64,000 nucleotides of DNA from an uncultured Clostridia bacterium (lineage in GTDB: Bacteria > Bacillota > Clostridia > TANB77 > CAG-508): assembly GCA_934167965.1 (NCBI GenBank), contig CAKPMJ010000003.1, positions 199,605-263,604 on the forward strand, in the 5' to 3' direction. The notes beneath the pieces were generated by a model. It saw only the letters and a program-made list of their open reading frames with translations. It did no database searches and had not been told where the DNA came from. How positions within the stretch are numbered: position 1 is the stretch's first letter; each line of letters opens with the position of its first letter. The translations under genes and the position numbers were made by a program. Positions 9,989 to 19,355 of the stretch are shown in pieces.

Positions 9989-11038
9989 TTATTTTTTATA
10001 TATCGTTGCTATATATCCGTTTTTGTATCCTAATTTATGACCATATAATATTTCCTTATTTTTAAACCTTATCTCATCATCATTTTCAACAGATTCTGTA
10101 GTTATCTCTACCTCATCTTCATCTTCATTTATTCTTATAATCTTTGCTTTTCCAGTTAACCCTAATGACTCTAAAATACTATTTCCTGTTGTTTCTTCAG
10201 TCATATTACCTGTTATTCTAAATTCTTCTTTCTTTTCTAGCCACTCCCATTTATATGAATCATCTTTCGGTGTTAAACCATTAACATATGCTTCCATTGC
10301 TTCTTTATAAGTTTTTACTATTAGTTTATCCTGTGATTTTGCTTCCACATTTTGATATCGCTTCATATCATCTAAATCATACCAATCTGCACATATTTCT
10401 AATATAATACTTGTATCTTCTGTTCCTATATATCCATCATTATATATGTCCATTGCTGCAATTTGATAGTCTTCAAATTTGCTCCTTGCGCCATTAAAAT
10501 CTTCAATATATTGTAATATTGCTGTTGAATCATTAGGTAGTACTTTTCCATCGCAATTAACATCCCCCAAAATTACAACTCTAGCTATAACTTCATCTCC
10601 TTTTTTTACCGCTACTCCAGTTGTTAAAGTTTGATTTTTCTCCTCTTCAGTTAGTTCTCCTTTTTTTGCATCTTCCCTTCCTTTAGGAACTACATAGTAT
10701 TCTTCTCCTTGTAGAGAATCTTCTAAATCATTTATTGTGCTTTTTACTACAAATACATTATCATCTACAATTTCAAATTCAACTCCTGTAATATAACCAT
10801 TTTTGATTTTATATCTTGAATTATTAGTTGAATTCATTAATAATTCCATATCTGATAATGTTGCCTGTTCTGCTTTCTGAGATTCTTCTGTCTTTGTTTT
10901 TGCTTCAGCTGCTTTTTTTAGTATTCCATTTTCTCCTGATAGCATAGCTATTGCTACTCCTGCTAAGATTAATAATACTATTATTGTTATTACTAATGCA
11001 ATTAGCGTAATTCCTTTATTTTCTCTAGTTTTTTTCAT
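9989..11038 (-). CDS. Pilin-like N-terminus fused to a dockerin-like domain, copy 2
   Basis: 349 residues. The first 60 residues match copy 1 nearly exactly, including the cleavage region and the GENGIL segment; the remainder has diverged. A dockerin-like region at about 157-220 has GDVNCDGKVLPND and MDIYNDGYIGTED, i.e. two EF-hand-like loops. Transcribed first of the pair; both genes have CTCCT/GGAG sites. The pattern of a conserved head and different bodies suggests gene duplication with divergence of the exposed part. No pilus assembly genes are nearby. Confidence 0.8.
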   Translation of the reverse strand: MKKTRENKGITLIALVITIIVLLILAGVAIAMLSGENGILKKAAEAKTKTEESQKAEQATLSDMELLMNSTNNSRYKIKNGYITGVEFEIVDDNVFVVKSTINDLEDSLQGEEYYVVPKGREDAKKGELTEEEKNQTLTTGVAVKKGDEVIARVVILGDVNCDGKVLPNDSTAILQYIEDFNGARSKFEDYQIAAMDIYNDGYIGTEDTSIILEICADWYDLDDMKRYQNVEAKSQDKLIVKTYKEAMEAYVNGLTPKDDSYKWEWLEKKEEFRITGNMTEETTGNSILESLGLTGKAKIIRINEDEDEVEITTESVENDDEIRFKNKEILYGHKLGYKNGYIATIYKK

Positions 11039-11170
11039 AATAAAATTCCTCCTTCGTTCCCTCTATATTTTATTATAAAACATTTTGTTTTATTTTTCAA
11101 TACAATAGTCTGTTTTATTCTATAATCTTCTTAAAATTCGACAATTTTTTTAATTCTGGAGGTATTGTCT

Positions 11171-11242
11171 ATGGAAACTCGTATAAAAAATCTGAGACAG
11201 GAGCATGATTTAACCCAAAAACAAATCCAAGGACATAATTAA
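11171..11242 (+). pseudogene. Truncated Xre-type HTH regulator (first 23 codons only)
   Basis: A good ribosome binding site (GGAGG) is followed by ATG and the typical opening of a Cro/CI helix-turn-helix protein, METRIKNLRQEHDLTQKQIQ, but a stop comes after 23 codons and no continuation follows. It looks like the stump of a deleted regulator, possibly a scar of a lost mobile element. Alternatively a translated micro-ORF. Confidence 0.5.
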
Positions 11243-11251
11243 ATTATAACA

Positions 11252-11288
11252 AAAAGCATAATTGCTATATATTAGCAATTATGCTTTT
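11252..11288. terminator. Bidirectional intrinsic terminator
   Basis: Perfect 16-bp stem (arm AAAAGCATAATTGCTA) with a 5-nt loop, with A-run before and T-run after, so it works on both strands. It ends gdpP on the minus strand and the HTH stump on the plus strand. Confidence 0.9.
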
Positions 11289-11291
11289 ATG

Positions 11292-13319
11292 TTAACTTAT
11301 TACTTCTTCAAAATATTCATTAATTTTTTTCATTAAGTCTTCTTTAACTTCTTCTATTGTTTTACCTTCTATTTGGGCTCCTGCTAATATACTATGTCCT
11401 CCACCGCCCATTTTTTCTAAGATTATTTGAACATTTATATCTCCAATTGAACGTCCACTGATACTTATTACATCTCCAACATTTCCAATTACAAATGATG
11501 CTGTAATATTTCCTATTGTTAATAATTCATCTGCTGCCTTTGCACATATAATACCTGCATCTTTGTCTCCACTATCATAAGTTGCAATACCTATTGTATC
11601 TTTTATGAGTTCTGTATTTTTTATTATTTCTGTAATAGTTTTATATGTCTCTAAGTCACTTTGGAACCATTTTTTTACTCTTACTATATCAACACCAAAT
11701 CTACGTAAATATGCTGCTGCTTCAAATGTTCTAACACCTGTTTTAAATGTAAAGTTTTTGGTATCCATCATTATTCCTGCATATAATGCTTCTGCTTCAA
11801 TTGTTGTTAGTTTAGGTTCTTTTTCAGTATATTGTAATAATTCTGTAACTAACTCTGATGCAGATGACGCATATACTTCATGGAATGTAAGTATACTTTT
11901 CTTTATAAAGTCTGCTGATCTTCTATGATGGTCTATTATTGCAATTTTATTTGTTTTTTCTATTAATTCTGGAACTTCTACATAACTCTGCTTATGCGTA
12001 TCTACTATAATTAATAAAGTATCTTCTGTTACCATATTTTCTGCAACTTCTTTATTAATTATTACATTATCATATTCGCCTTCTTCACTAAGGCTTTCTA
12101 AAGCTCCTTTTAACGCCATTCCTTCATTTGAAGCTACAATATATGCTTCTTTATCAAGGCTTTTAGCCAATCTATATATTCCAAGTGCTGAACCTAATGC
12201 GTCAATGTCTGGGTTTGAATGCCCCATTATAACTATTTTTTCGTTTTCAGAAATTAGTTCTTCCAAAGCATGTGCTACAATTCTAGCTTTTACCTTAGTT
12301 CTTTTTTCTACTTCTGTAGTCCTTCCACCAAAGAATTGATATTTTCCTTCTTCACGAATTGCCGCTTGATCTCCGCCCCTACCTAAAATAAGGTCTAAAG
12401 TTGCCATTGCACTTTTATATTTTTCTTTATCTGTTTCCCCATCATCTGAAATAGCAATACTTAATGTTAACTGTATTCTTCCCATTGTGCTAATTTCTTT
12501 TATTTCATCTAATACACTAAACTTATCTTCTCTTATTGTATCTAAATAACGGTGCTCAAATATATATACATATCTATCTCTATCATTTTTTATGATTACA
12601 CCATCTGTCTTATTGGCCCATTCATATATAGCCTTTTCTACTTCAGCTATAACTTGTGGTCTTTCTTCTGCATCAATCTGTTGCATTGTGTCTTCATAAT
12701 TATCTATTACACATATTCCTACGCAACTTTTTGAGTCAGTATATTCTTTTTTTAGCTTATTTTCTTCTGTCTCATCAACAAAATATAATATCATCATATA
12801 TTTATTTGTCTTTTTTCTGTCTTTACTACCTGATTTTATAAATTCTCCTAATATTTGATACTCTTTAGCATCTATTTTGATATTTTCATTTATTGACTTT
12901 TCCTTTTGTTCGTCTCCTTCATCTTCTATTTTTTTATTTATTTTATCTAATAGTTCACTCATATAGTTTTCTATTTCTATATTTGCAAATTCTGATGCGA
13001 ATTTTGTACTTCTCCATATTATATTTCCATCTGATTCTAATATTATCAATGGGAATGGTGAATGTATCAAGCTGTTTTTCGCTGCCGAGTTTACATTTAA
13101 TGTTAAATCTTGTAAGTGCTGAGACACCTCATTCTTTCTTTTGTTATCTGCAAAATATGTATACCATAACACTGCAATAAATATTATTATAGCAGGTACT
13201 ATCATTTTGTGGTTTAGAAAACTTATAACAGCTAATAAAATAAATATTAGTACAAGATATATTTTAGTTCTTGATACTAAACTATTAAATATTTTTATAT
13301 TATTGTTCTGCATAAACAC
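11292..13319 (-). CDS. gdpP: GdpP-type cyclic-di-AMP phosphodiesterase
   Basis: Membrane enzyme that hydrolyses c-di-AMP to pApA and so sets turgor, potassium uptake and beta-lactam tolerance. 675 residues: two membrane helices (about 18-35 and 38-56), PAS-like region (about 80-180), degenerate GGDEF (about 190-330), DHH domain with H367, D371, D373 (GHSNPDID), D440 (VDTH) and D463-H464-H465, and DHHA1 with GGGGH near 635. All metal ligands are present. Gene stands alone; rplI-dnaB, its usual companions in Firmicutes, are a few kb away. Confidence 0.93.
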   Translation of the reverse strand: MFMQNNNIKIFNSLVSRTKIYLVLIFILLAVISFLNHKMIVPAIIIFIAVLWYTYFADNKRKNEVSQHLQDLTLNVNSAAKNSLIHSPFPLIILESDGNIIWRSTKFASEFANIEIENYMSELLDKINKKIEDEGDEQKEKSINENIKIDAKEYQILGEFIKSGSKDRKKTNKYMMILYFVDETEENKLKKEYTDSKSCVGICVIDNYEDTMQQIDAEERPQVIAEVEKAIYEWANKTDGVIIKNDRDRYVYIFEHRYLDTIREDKFSVLDEIKEISTMGRIQLTLSIAISDDGETDKEKYKSAMATLDLILGRGGDQAAIREEGKYQFFGGRTTEVEKRTKVKARIVAHALEELISENEKIVIMGHSNPDIDALGSALGIYRLAKSLDKEAYIVASNEGMALKGALESLSEEGEYDNVIINKEVAENMVTEDTLLIIVDTHKQSYVEVPELIEKTNKIAIIDHHRRSADFIKKSILTFHEVYASSASELVTELLQYTEKEPKLTTIEAEALYAGIMMDTKNFTFKTGVRTFEAAAYLRRFGVDIVRVKKWFQSDLETYKTITEIIKNTELIKDTIGIATYDSGDKDAGIICAKAADELLTIGNITASFVIGNVGDVISISGRSIGDINVQIILEKMGGGGHSILAGAQIEGKTIEEVKEDLMKKINEYFEEVIS

Positions 13320-13462
13320 TCTCCTCTTATTATATACATTTACTATTTTACCTTAAAATTTCATCTTTGTCAAATTAGAGTTTGTTTATATGGTTTTCTT
13401 TTTTACAAATTTATGTTATAATCCTTATAAGAAATTTATAAAAAAGAAAGTGGGTAATTTAT

Positions 13463-14164
13463 GTGTCATACATAGAATTTAAGAATGTAGATAAAAATTA
13501 CAAAATGGGTGAAGTTACTATAAAGGCCTTAAATAATACGACTTTTTCTATTGATAAAGGCGAATTAGTTGCAATTGTAGGTCCAAGTGGTGCTGGAAAA
13601 ACCACTGCATTAAATATATTAGGAGGAATGGATAGAGCTTCTTCTGGAAAAGTTTTGGTTAATAATAAAGAAATTACTCATTTAAGTAAAAGACAATTAA
13701 TTGACTATAGAAGAGATGATATTGGATTTGTTTTTCAGTTCTATAACTTAGTCCAAAATTTAACAGCAAAAGAAAATGTAGAACTTGCAACTCAATTATG
13801 TAATGATGCTCTAAATGTAGATGATATTTTAGATAAGGTTGGTTTAAAAGATAGAAAGGATAGTTTTCCTTCTCAATTATCCGGTGGAGAGCAACAAAGA
13901 GTTGCTATTGCAAGAGCTATTGCAAAAAATCCTAAATTACTATTATGTGATGAACCAACTGGTGCTTTAGATTATAAGACTGGTAAACAAATTTTAAAAT
14001 TACTTCAGGATACTTGCAAAAAAGAAAAAATGACTGTTGTAATAATAACTCATAATACTGCAATTGCACCTATGGCAGATAAAGTAATACATTTTAAAAA
14101 TGGAATGGCAGAAAAAATTGAAATAAATGAAAATCCTATTTCAATTGATAATATAGAATGGTAA
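13463..14164 (+). CDS. ABC transporter ATP-binding protein (MacB/LolD-type)
   Basis: 233 residues, complete nucleotide-binding domain: Walker [11 protein letters not shown]-loop FQFYNL, signature [14 protein letters not shown], Walker [14 protein letters not shown]-loop ITHN. The start is GTG at 13463, 10 bp after AAGAAAGTGGG. Stop is 6 bp before the permease start, so the two form one operon. This class powers export of peptides or drugs, or mechanotransmission, not import. Which substrate is not visible. Divergent from gdpP. Confidence 0.92.
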   Translation: MSYIEFKNVDKNYKMGEVTIKALNNTTFSIDKGELVAIVGPSGAGKTTALNILGGMDRASSGKVLVNNKEITHLSKRQLIDYRRDDIGFVFQFYNLVQNLTAKENVELATQLCNDALNVDDILDKVGLKDRKDSFPSQLSGGEQQRVAIARAIAKNPKLLLCDEPTGALDYKTGKQILKLLQDTCKKEKMTVVIITHNTAIAPMADKVIHFKNGMAEKIEINENPISIDNIEW

Positions 14165-14170
14165 GGATAA

Positions 14171-17100
14171 GTGAGTAAATTGAAAAAATCATTATTAAAA
14201 AATAATTTTAAATCAATACATAGAACTAGAAGGAGATTTATTTCTATATTAATTATGGCTTTTTTGGGGGTTGGGTTTTACTCTGGGTTAGTCGCTTCAA
14301 GTCCTGATATGCTAGATAGTTTAGATAAATATGCAGATTCAAGTAATTTATATGATATAAATATTATTTCTACATTAGGCTTAACAGATGATGATGTAAA
14401 TGCAGTAAAACAACTTGATGGCATTGAAAATGCATATGGAACTCAAACTAAAGACTCTCTTTCTAAAATAGATGATAAAGAAAATATATGTAAAGTAATT
14501 GAATTTAATGAAAATATAAATGTTCCTGTAATTACTTCAGGAAGAAATATTCAAAATGAAAATGAATGTTTATTGGATTCTGCTATTATTCGTACAGGTT
14601 CTGGAGCAGAAGACTATATAGGTAAAAAAATAATCTTAGAAAATGAAGATAAAGACTCTGATGATAACCCCATATTTACTGTAAAAGAATTTGAAATTGT
14701 CGGAATTGTAGAAAGCCCCATTTATATTTCTGGTGAAAGAGGTAATACTTCAATAGGAAATGGAACTGTTTCTTTTTATATCTTCACACAAGATAATGTT
14801 ATAAATATGGATTATTATACTGGTTTGTATGCTACTGTTAAAGGTGCAAAAGGTACAGTAACAAATAGTGATGAATATTTAAACTTAGTAAATCCTGTAT
14901 TAGATAAATTAGATAATATTAAGCAAGAACGTGAAAATAGCAGATATAATCAATTAGTAGATGACGCTACCAACAAAGTAACTGATGCTCAAAAAGAATT
15001 TGATGATAAAAAACGTGATGTAGAAAAAGAATTAAAAGACGCTAAAGATAAATTAGATAAAGCAGAAAGCAAAATTAATTCATCTGAAAAAAAATTATTA
15101 AAAGCTGAAAAGGAAGTAAAAAAGCAAGAAAATACTGCTAATAATAAATTTAAAGAACTCTCTAATCAATTAAAATCAGCTGAAAAGGAACTTTCGAAAC
15201 AATATGATGAATTAAAAATCGCTAAAAAAAGCACTCCAGAGATACCAGAATATCAGACTAAACTTGTGTTGTGGGAAAAAGAACTAAATTCTAAAAAAGA
15301 AGAAATATCAAATCAAAAAGCTCAATTAGAAAAGTCAAAAAAGGATTCTTTATCTAAAATAAAAAAGGCAAAAGCCGAAATAAAAGAAAATAAAAATAAA
15401 TTAAATAAGAGCAGAAAAACTTTAGCTGAAAAAAAGAAGGATTATGAAGCTGGTAAGAAAAAAGCAGATAAAAAATTGCAAAATGCTCAATCTAAGTTAG
15501 ATGATGCTAAAGAAGAAATCAAAAAAATAGAAAAATGCAAATGGTATATTCAAGATAGGCTTGATAACACTGGATACAATAATATATTTGATGCAATAAA
15601 AACCATGTCAAATATATCAAAACTGTTTCCTATAATATTTTATTTAGTCGCTGTGCTTATAAGTCTAACATCTATGACCAGAATGATAGAAGAAGAAAGA
15701 ATTGAAATTGGTACTTTAAAAGCACTAGGATATACTAATATGCAAATAATGTCTAAATATTTAATTTACTCTATTCTTGCATGTACAATAGGTGGATTTC
15801 TTGGTATGACTGTTGGTCTATATTTACTTCCTAATATTGTTTGGATTTTATATGACATGATATATAACATTCCACATTTTTATTGTACTTATAGAGTTGG
15901 TATTGGAATTATTGGAATCATAATTTCTTTTGTTTGTATTGGTGGAGCAACAATATTTGTTGCTAATCAAGAATTAAAAGAAATGCCATCAGTACTAATG
16001 AGACCTAGACCTCCTAAAAAAGGTAAAAAAATACTGCTAGAAAAAATACCTTTTATTTGGAAAAGATTTAATTTTTCACATAAAGTAATTGCAAGAAATA
16101 TTTTCAGATATAAAAAGAGAGCTATAATGACAATTGTTGGAATCGCAGGTTGTACGGGACTTATGCTTGCTGGTTTCGGTATTAAAGATTCAATTATGGA
16201 TATTCCTACAGACCAGTTTGAAAAAATATTTAAATATGATGTATCTGTTTCTCTATCAAATACAGACGGATTAGACAATTTAGAAAATTATTTAAAAAGC
16301 AACGATAATGTTAATAATTATGTTAAAATATGTGCAACTACTGGAGAGCTAAAGAATGATACTAAAAATTTCAATACTACTGTTTTTGTACCTAATTCAT
16401 TAGATAATTATACAAATGTTTATAATTTAATGAATTATCAAACCAATGAATCTGTTACATTAAATGATGATGGAATAATTATAACTGATAAAGTCGCAGA
16501 TATGCTTGATGTTACTTATGGAGATTATATAACTTTTATTGATAGTAATGATGTTGAATATCGATTTAAAGTTGAAAATATTGCTAAAAATCACGTCGGA
16601 CATTGTATATATATGTCAAAAAACTTTTATGAAAAAAATATAAAATCTTATAAGACTAATATGGTTTATATTAATTATAATGATATAACAACAGATTTAG
16701 AAAATCGTATTTCAGAAGATATTTTAAATATGGATGGTGTTGCTTCTGTATCTGTAATAAGTGCATTGATGAAAACTGTAAGTGATATGTTAAATACTAT
16801 TAACTATGTAGTTGTAATTCTTATTGTTTCTTCTGCTTTACTTGCTTTTGTTGTGTTATATAATTTAGCAAATATTAATATAGCTGAAAGACAAAGAGAA
16901 ATAGCTACTTTAAAAGTTTTAGGTTTTCATGATAATGAAGTTGATAATTATATTAATAAAGAAAATATTATTTTTACATTTGTAGGTATTGCATTAGGGC
17001 TAGTCTTTGGAACTTTTCTTACTTCTGGTATTATTGCAAGTATAGAAATAGATTCCTTGAGATTTATGAAAAATATAAAGCTTTTGAGCTATGTTTATTC

Positions 17101-17200
17101 TTCTGCTATTACTCTTTTATTTTCTTTTGTTGTTAATTTTATTATTCATTTTATTTTGAAGAAAATTGATATGATCGAGAGTTTGAAGAGTGTTGAATAA
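14171..17200 (+). CDS. Large FtsX-type ABC permease with a central coiled coil
   Basis: 1009 residues beginning at GTG. Membrane helix near residues 21-43, an extracytoplasmic part, a long charged coiled coil (about 255-465), three helices of a first FtsX core (about 485-610; VAVLISLTSMTRMIEEERIEIGTLKALGY), then a second MacB-like half: helix near 655, extracytoplasmic part, and a second core at about 870-1000 (ERQREIATLKVLGF). The two motifs ExxEIxTLKxLGx mark duplicated FtsX units that pair with the upstream ATPase. The coiled coil would project outside the cell. Resembles large bacitracin- or lipoprotein-type permeases; substrate unknown. Confidence 0.88.
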   Translation: MSKLKKSLLKNNFKSIHRTRRRFISILIMAFLGVGFYSGLVASSPDMLDSLDKYADSSNLYDINIISTLGLTDDDVNAVKQLDGIENAYGTQTKDSLSKIDDKENICKVIEFNENINVPVITSGRNIQNENECLLDSAIIRTGSGAEDYIGKKIILENEDKDSDDNPIFTVKEFEIVGIVESPIYISGERGNTSIGNGTVSFYIFTQDNVINMDYYTGLYATVKGAKGTVTNSDEYLNLVNPVLDKLDNIKQERENSRYNQLVDDATNKVTDAQKEFDDKKRDVEKELKDAKDKLDKAESKINSSEKKLLKAEKEVKKQENTANNKFKELSNQLKSAEKELSKQYDELKIAKKSTPEIPEYQTKLVLWEKELNSKKEEISNQKAQLEKSKKDSLSKIKKAKAEIKENKNKLNKSRKTLAEKKKDYEAGKKKADKKLQNAQSKLDDAKEEIKKIEKCKWYIQDRLDNTGYNNIFDAIKTMSNISKLFPIIFYLVAVLISLTSMTRMIEEERIEIGTLKALGYTNMQIMSKYLIYSILACTIGGFLGMTVGLYLLPNIVWILYDMIYNIPHFYCTYRVGIGIIGIIISFVCIGGATIFVANQELKEMPSVLMRPRPPKKGKKILLEKIPFIWKRFNFSHKVIARNIFRYKKRAIMTIVGIAGCTGLMLAGFGIKDSIMDIPTDQFEKIFKYDVSVSLSNTDGLDNLENYLKSNDNVNNYVKICATTGELKNDTKNFNTTVFVPNSLDNYTNVYNLMNYQTNESVTLNDDGIIITDKVADMLDVTYGDYITFIDSNDVEYRFKVENIAKNHVGHCIYMSKNFYEKNIKSYKTNMVYINYNDITTDLENRISEDILNMDGVASVSVISALMKTVSDMLNTINYVVVILIVSSALLAFVVLYNLANINIAERQREIATLKVLGFHDNEVDNYINKENIIFTFVGIALGLVFGTFLTSGIIASIEIDSLRFMKNIKLLSYVYSSAITLLFSFVVNFIIHFILKKIDMIESLKSVE

Positions 17201-17202
17201 TT

Positions 17203-17246
17203 AAAAAGTAATCATCTTTCTAATTTTAGTTGGATGATTACTTTTT
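17203..17246. terminator. Bidirectional intrinsic terminator
   Basis: Stem AAAAAGTAATCATC / GATGATTACTTTTT around a 16-nt loop. Shared by the permease operon (plus) and the HAD gene (minus), which converge here. Confidence 0.88.
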
Positions 17247-17253
17247 TTATTTC

Positions 17254-17748
17254 TTATCTTTCATCTTCTACTCTTTTTACCAATGCAGTCTTCATGTTGT
17301 TTTTCTTTCCACCATGGATATCATCATATACGCTATCCCCTATTACCATAACTTTCTCTGGATCCAACTTCATTTTCTCACATGATTTTATGAAATTCTT
17401 TTTTAATGGCTTGTGTGCAAATCCAATGTAGTCTATACCTTGCGATTTGAAATACTTTTCTATTTCTTCATCTGCACCATTACTTAATATTATTATTTTC
17501 AGTTCATTTCTCATCTTCTCGATCCATTCTTTATTACATTTTGGAATATTTTTCATATCTTTTCTTAATGTTTCATCCACGTCTAATATGATTCCTTCTA
17601 TATCGTATTCTTTTTTTAGTCTCGATATCACTTTTTCGTCTATGTCTGTTATTTTTTCTATTTCAATGTCTGGTTTTATGATTTTTGATAATACATAGTT
17701 TATCATGTCTATTATTTTTTCTGCTACTATTTCATCTATTGATTTCAT
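17254..17748 (-). CDS. YqeG-family HAD phosphatase
   Basis: 164 residues, HAD superfamily subclass IIIA. Nucleophile motif DVDETLRKD (about 59-67), motif II LSNG, motif III lysine in KPLKKNF, and motif IV GDSVYDDIHGG. Family members of this size are cytoplasmic phosphatases; the B. subtilis relative YqeG lies in the yqeG-yqeH region, which is not the case here. The N-terminal 40 residues are an extra helical part. Substrate not inferable. Confidence 0.85.
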   Translation of the reverse strand: MKSIDEIVAEKIIDMINYVLSKIIKPDIEIEKITDIDEKVISRLKKEYDIEGIILDVDETLRKDMKNIPKCNKEWIEKMRNELKIIILSNGADEEIEKYFKSQGIDYIGFAHKPLKKNFIKSCEKMKLDPEKVMVIGDSVYDDIHGGKKNNMKTALVKRVEDER

Positions 17749-17893
17749 TATAGTTCTTTGTTTATTTGATGTACTAAAATGCTTTTTTCATTTAATCCTA
17801 TCTATTCATACCTCAAATAATATTCTCCTTCTATATTTTCTTTTTTTATTTTAGCATATTTATATTATTTTTTCAATTTTATTATAATAAATA

Positions 17894-17919
17894 ATACCCT
17901 AAGTTATTTGCTTAGGGTA
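17894..17919. terminator. Intrinsic terminator after hsp20
   Basis: Perfect hairpin TACCCTAAG / CTTAGGGTA with a 7-nt loop, followed by a T-rich run on both sides. Immediately downstream of the hsp20 stop on the minus strand. The rest of 17,749-17,893 shows nothing further. Confidence 0.85.
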
Positions 17920-17925
17920 CTATTT

Positions 17926-18342
17926 TTATTCTATAGGTATATATTTCTTTTCTGGTAATTCTTTTTTATTATCTTTTTTTGGTACTTCTACTGTTAATGT
18001 TCCATTTTTAAATTTTGCTTTTATTTCTTCTTCTGTTACGTTTTCTCCTATATAAAAGCTTCTTGAACATTCTCCTGAGTATCTTTCTTTACGCACGAAT
18101 TTTCCTTTTTCTTCATCTTTTTCTTCTTTGTTTACACTTGCATGTACTGTTAAATATCCGTCTTGGATATCTAATTTTATTCCTTCTTTTTCATATCCTG
18201 GTAAGTCAATGTCTATTATATATTTGTCTTTTTTCTCCTTTATGTCTGTTTTCATTAACTTACTTTCTCCCTCATTGAAGAATTCATCTCCAAATACGTC
18301 TTCGAATAAATCGAAATCATGTCTCCTTGGTATCATCATCAT
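17926..18342 (-). CDS. hsp20: Small heat shock protein (Hsp20/alpha-crystallin)
   Basis: ATP-independent holdase chaperone. 138 residues from the first of three tandem ATG codons; GGAG lies 9 bp before it. Alpha-crystallin domain covers about 33-125 (DLPGYEKEGIKLDIQDGYLTV; C-terminal FKNGTLTVEVPK), and the IPIE tail fits the I-x-I oligomerisation motif. The promoter and CIRCE operator upstream indicate HrcA control. Single gene, terminated by its own hairpin. Confidence 0.95.
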   Translation of the reverse strand: MMMIPRRHDFDLFEDVFGDEFFNEGESKLMKTDIKEKKDKYIIDIDLPGYEKEGIKLDIQDGYLTVHASVNKEEKDEEKGKFVRKERYSGECSRSFYIGENVTEEEIKAKFKNGTLTVEVPKKDNKKELPEKKYIPIE

Positions 18343-18434
18343 AAAAATCAACTCCTTTATTTTTATTTATGTGTTGACACTTGATGGGAGTGGCACATAT
18401 TTTTGATAAATGTTATTTATCTTTTTCTTTTTTT

Positions 18435-18462
18435 ATTATATCCAATTTTTTAGCAAAGTCAA
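18435..18462 (-). promoter_or_regulatory. Sigma-A promoter of hsp20
   Basis: On the minus strand TTGACT and TATAAT are separated by 16 bp, near consensus. The -35 box lies within the CIRCE element, the classical arrangement for HrcA repression. A leader of roughly 85 nt precedes the ATG. Confidence 0.85.
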
Positions 18463-18476
18463 TAGTGGAGTGCTAA
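18450..18476. promoter_or_regulatory. CIRCE operator (HrcA site)
   Basis: Matches TTAGCACTC-N9-GAGTGCTAA: the right half is perfect and the left half reads TTAGCAAAG, with the exact 9-bp spacer. It overlaps the hsp20 -35 box. Only 58 bp separate it from the edge of the integrated island. Confidence 0.85.
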
Positions 18477-18534
18477 AGTTCACAGAATTTTCACATTTGG
18501 GTTCGTTTGGTTTGCTGTTTTTGATTTGTTAGAG

Positions 18535-18548
18535 CTTCGGGTTATGAG
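18535..18548. other. Left attachment core (attL)
   Basis: CTTCGGGTTATGAG, identical to 34492-34505. The flanks of the two copies differ, as expected for a site-specific integration core. Between hsp20 and the first island gene (18,477-18,770) there is otherwise only this core, the 31-bp repeat and a terminator. Confidence 0.7.
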
Positions 18549-18680
18549 TGAACATCAGTTCTTTTTGTGTGATATTTTATTTTGTTTTAAAATGGTGTAA
18601 ATTGTTACTACTCTAAGTATTAATTTGTTTTATTTTAGTGTATTTTATTTTGTAATATTGCCCCTTATTTTCCATTTTTG

Positions 18681-18711
18681 AAACTTTCGCCACTTTTTCG
18701 CCACTTTTTTT
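18681..18711 (+). repeat. 31-bp terminal direct repeat, left copy
   Basis: Identical to 34387-34417. It contains the tandem 11-bp unit TTTCGCCACTT. Located about 130 bp inside the left core. Such short tandem repeats near both ends are typical of arm-type sites bound by the N-terminal domain of tyrosine integrases. Confidence 0.75.
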
Positions 18712-18744
18712 GATGGTAATAAATGGATTGTTCGGTTTTAAAAA

Positions 18745-18763
18745 AGCAGGGATATTCCCTGCT
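18745..18763 (-). terminator. Intrinsic terminator of the TIR/4TM operon
   Basis: Perfect stem AGCAGGGA / TCCCTGCT with a 3-nt loop, flanked by A- and T-runs, just after the stop of the four-TM gene. Confidence 0.88.
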
Positions 18764-18770
18764 ATAAAAA

Positions 18771-19355
18771 TTAGTTACTTTTATTTTGTTTTTTGGTGTC
18801 ATACATATATAAAATATTTAAAACTATTAGTGCCAATGTTATTAGAATTTCTAATCCTTTTATTATCCAATTATTCCATGTATTGTTAATAATTAATCTT
18901 ACGCTTAGTAATACCATAAATAAAACAGGAAAAATATATTTATAACTATAATATATAAAATCTAATGTTTTTGGATAATTAGATATATAACCCATTCCTT
19001 CTCTTTCTATGCTTTTGTTTATAGTCTTTGCAACTTCTTTTTCTATTTTATGTATATATGTATACATTCTATCAATATTTATATTTATCTGATAATATCT
19101 AATCGAACAGTATAAAATACTAAATATTGCAACTATCTGTATAATATTTATACTAAAAAATAAGCTGACTTTTAAATTCTCTACTAATAATCCATCAATA
19201 GTCTTAAATATTCCTTGAGGATGCATTGTAATTAAGAATAAAATCAATATATGAACTATCATAATAATAAATAATCTATTCCTTTTTACTTCCTCATCTT
19301 TTACTATTTTTATTGTATCTTTGTAGTGATCATATAATAATTCTTTGCTTTCCAT
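18771..19355 (-). CDS. Four-helix membrane protein, candidate effector of a TIR-like pair
   Basis: 194 residues with four predicted membrane helices at about 27-44, 63-87, 138-157 and 163-184. A charged, probably cytoplasmic segment (about 88-135) lies between the two hairpins. The layout resembles small SLATT-type membrane effectors, but I cannot confirm membership. Its ATG overlaps the stop of the TIR-like gene (TAATG), so the two are translationally coupled. I infer that it is the membrane-damaging partner of the TIR-like protein. Confidence 0.7.
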   Translation of the reverse strand: MESKELLYDHYKDTIKIVKDEEVKRNRLFIIMIVHILILFLITMHPQGIFKTIDGLLVENLKVSLFFSINIIQIVAIFSILYCSIRYYQININIDRMYTYIHKIEKEVAKTINKSIEREGMGYISNYPKTLDFIYYSYKYIFPVLFMVLLSVRLIINNTWNNWIIKGLEILITLALIVLNILYMYDTKKQNKSN

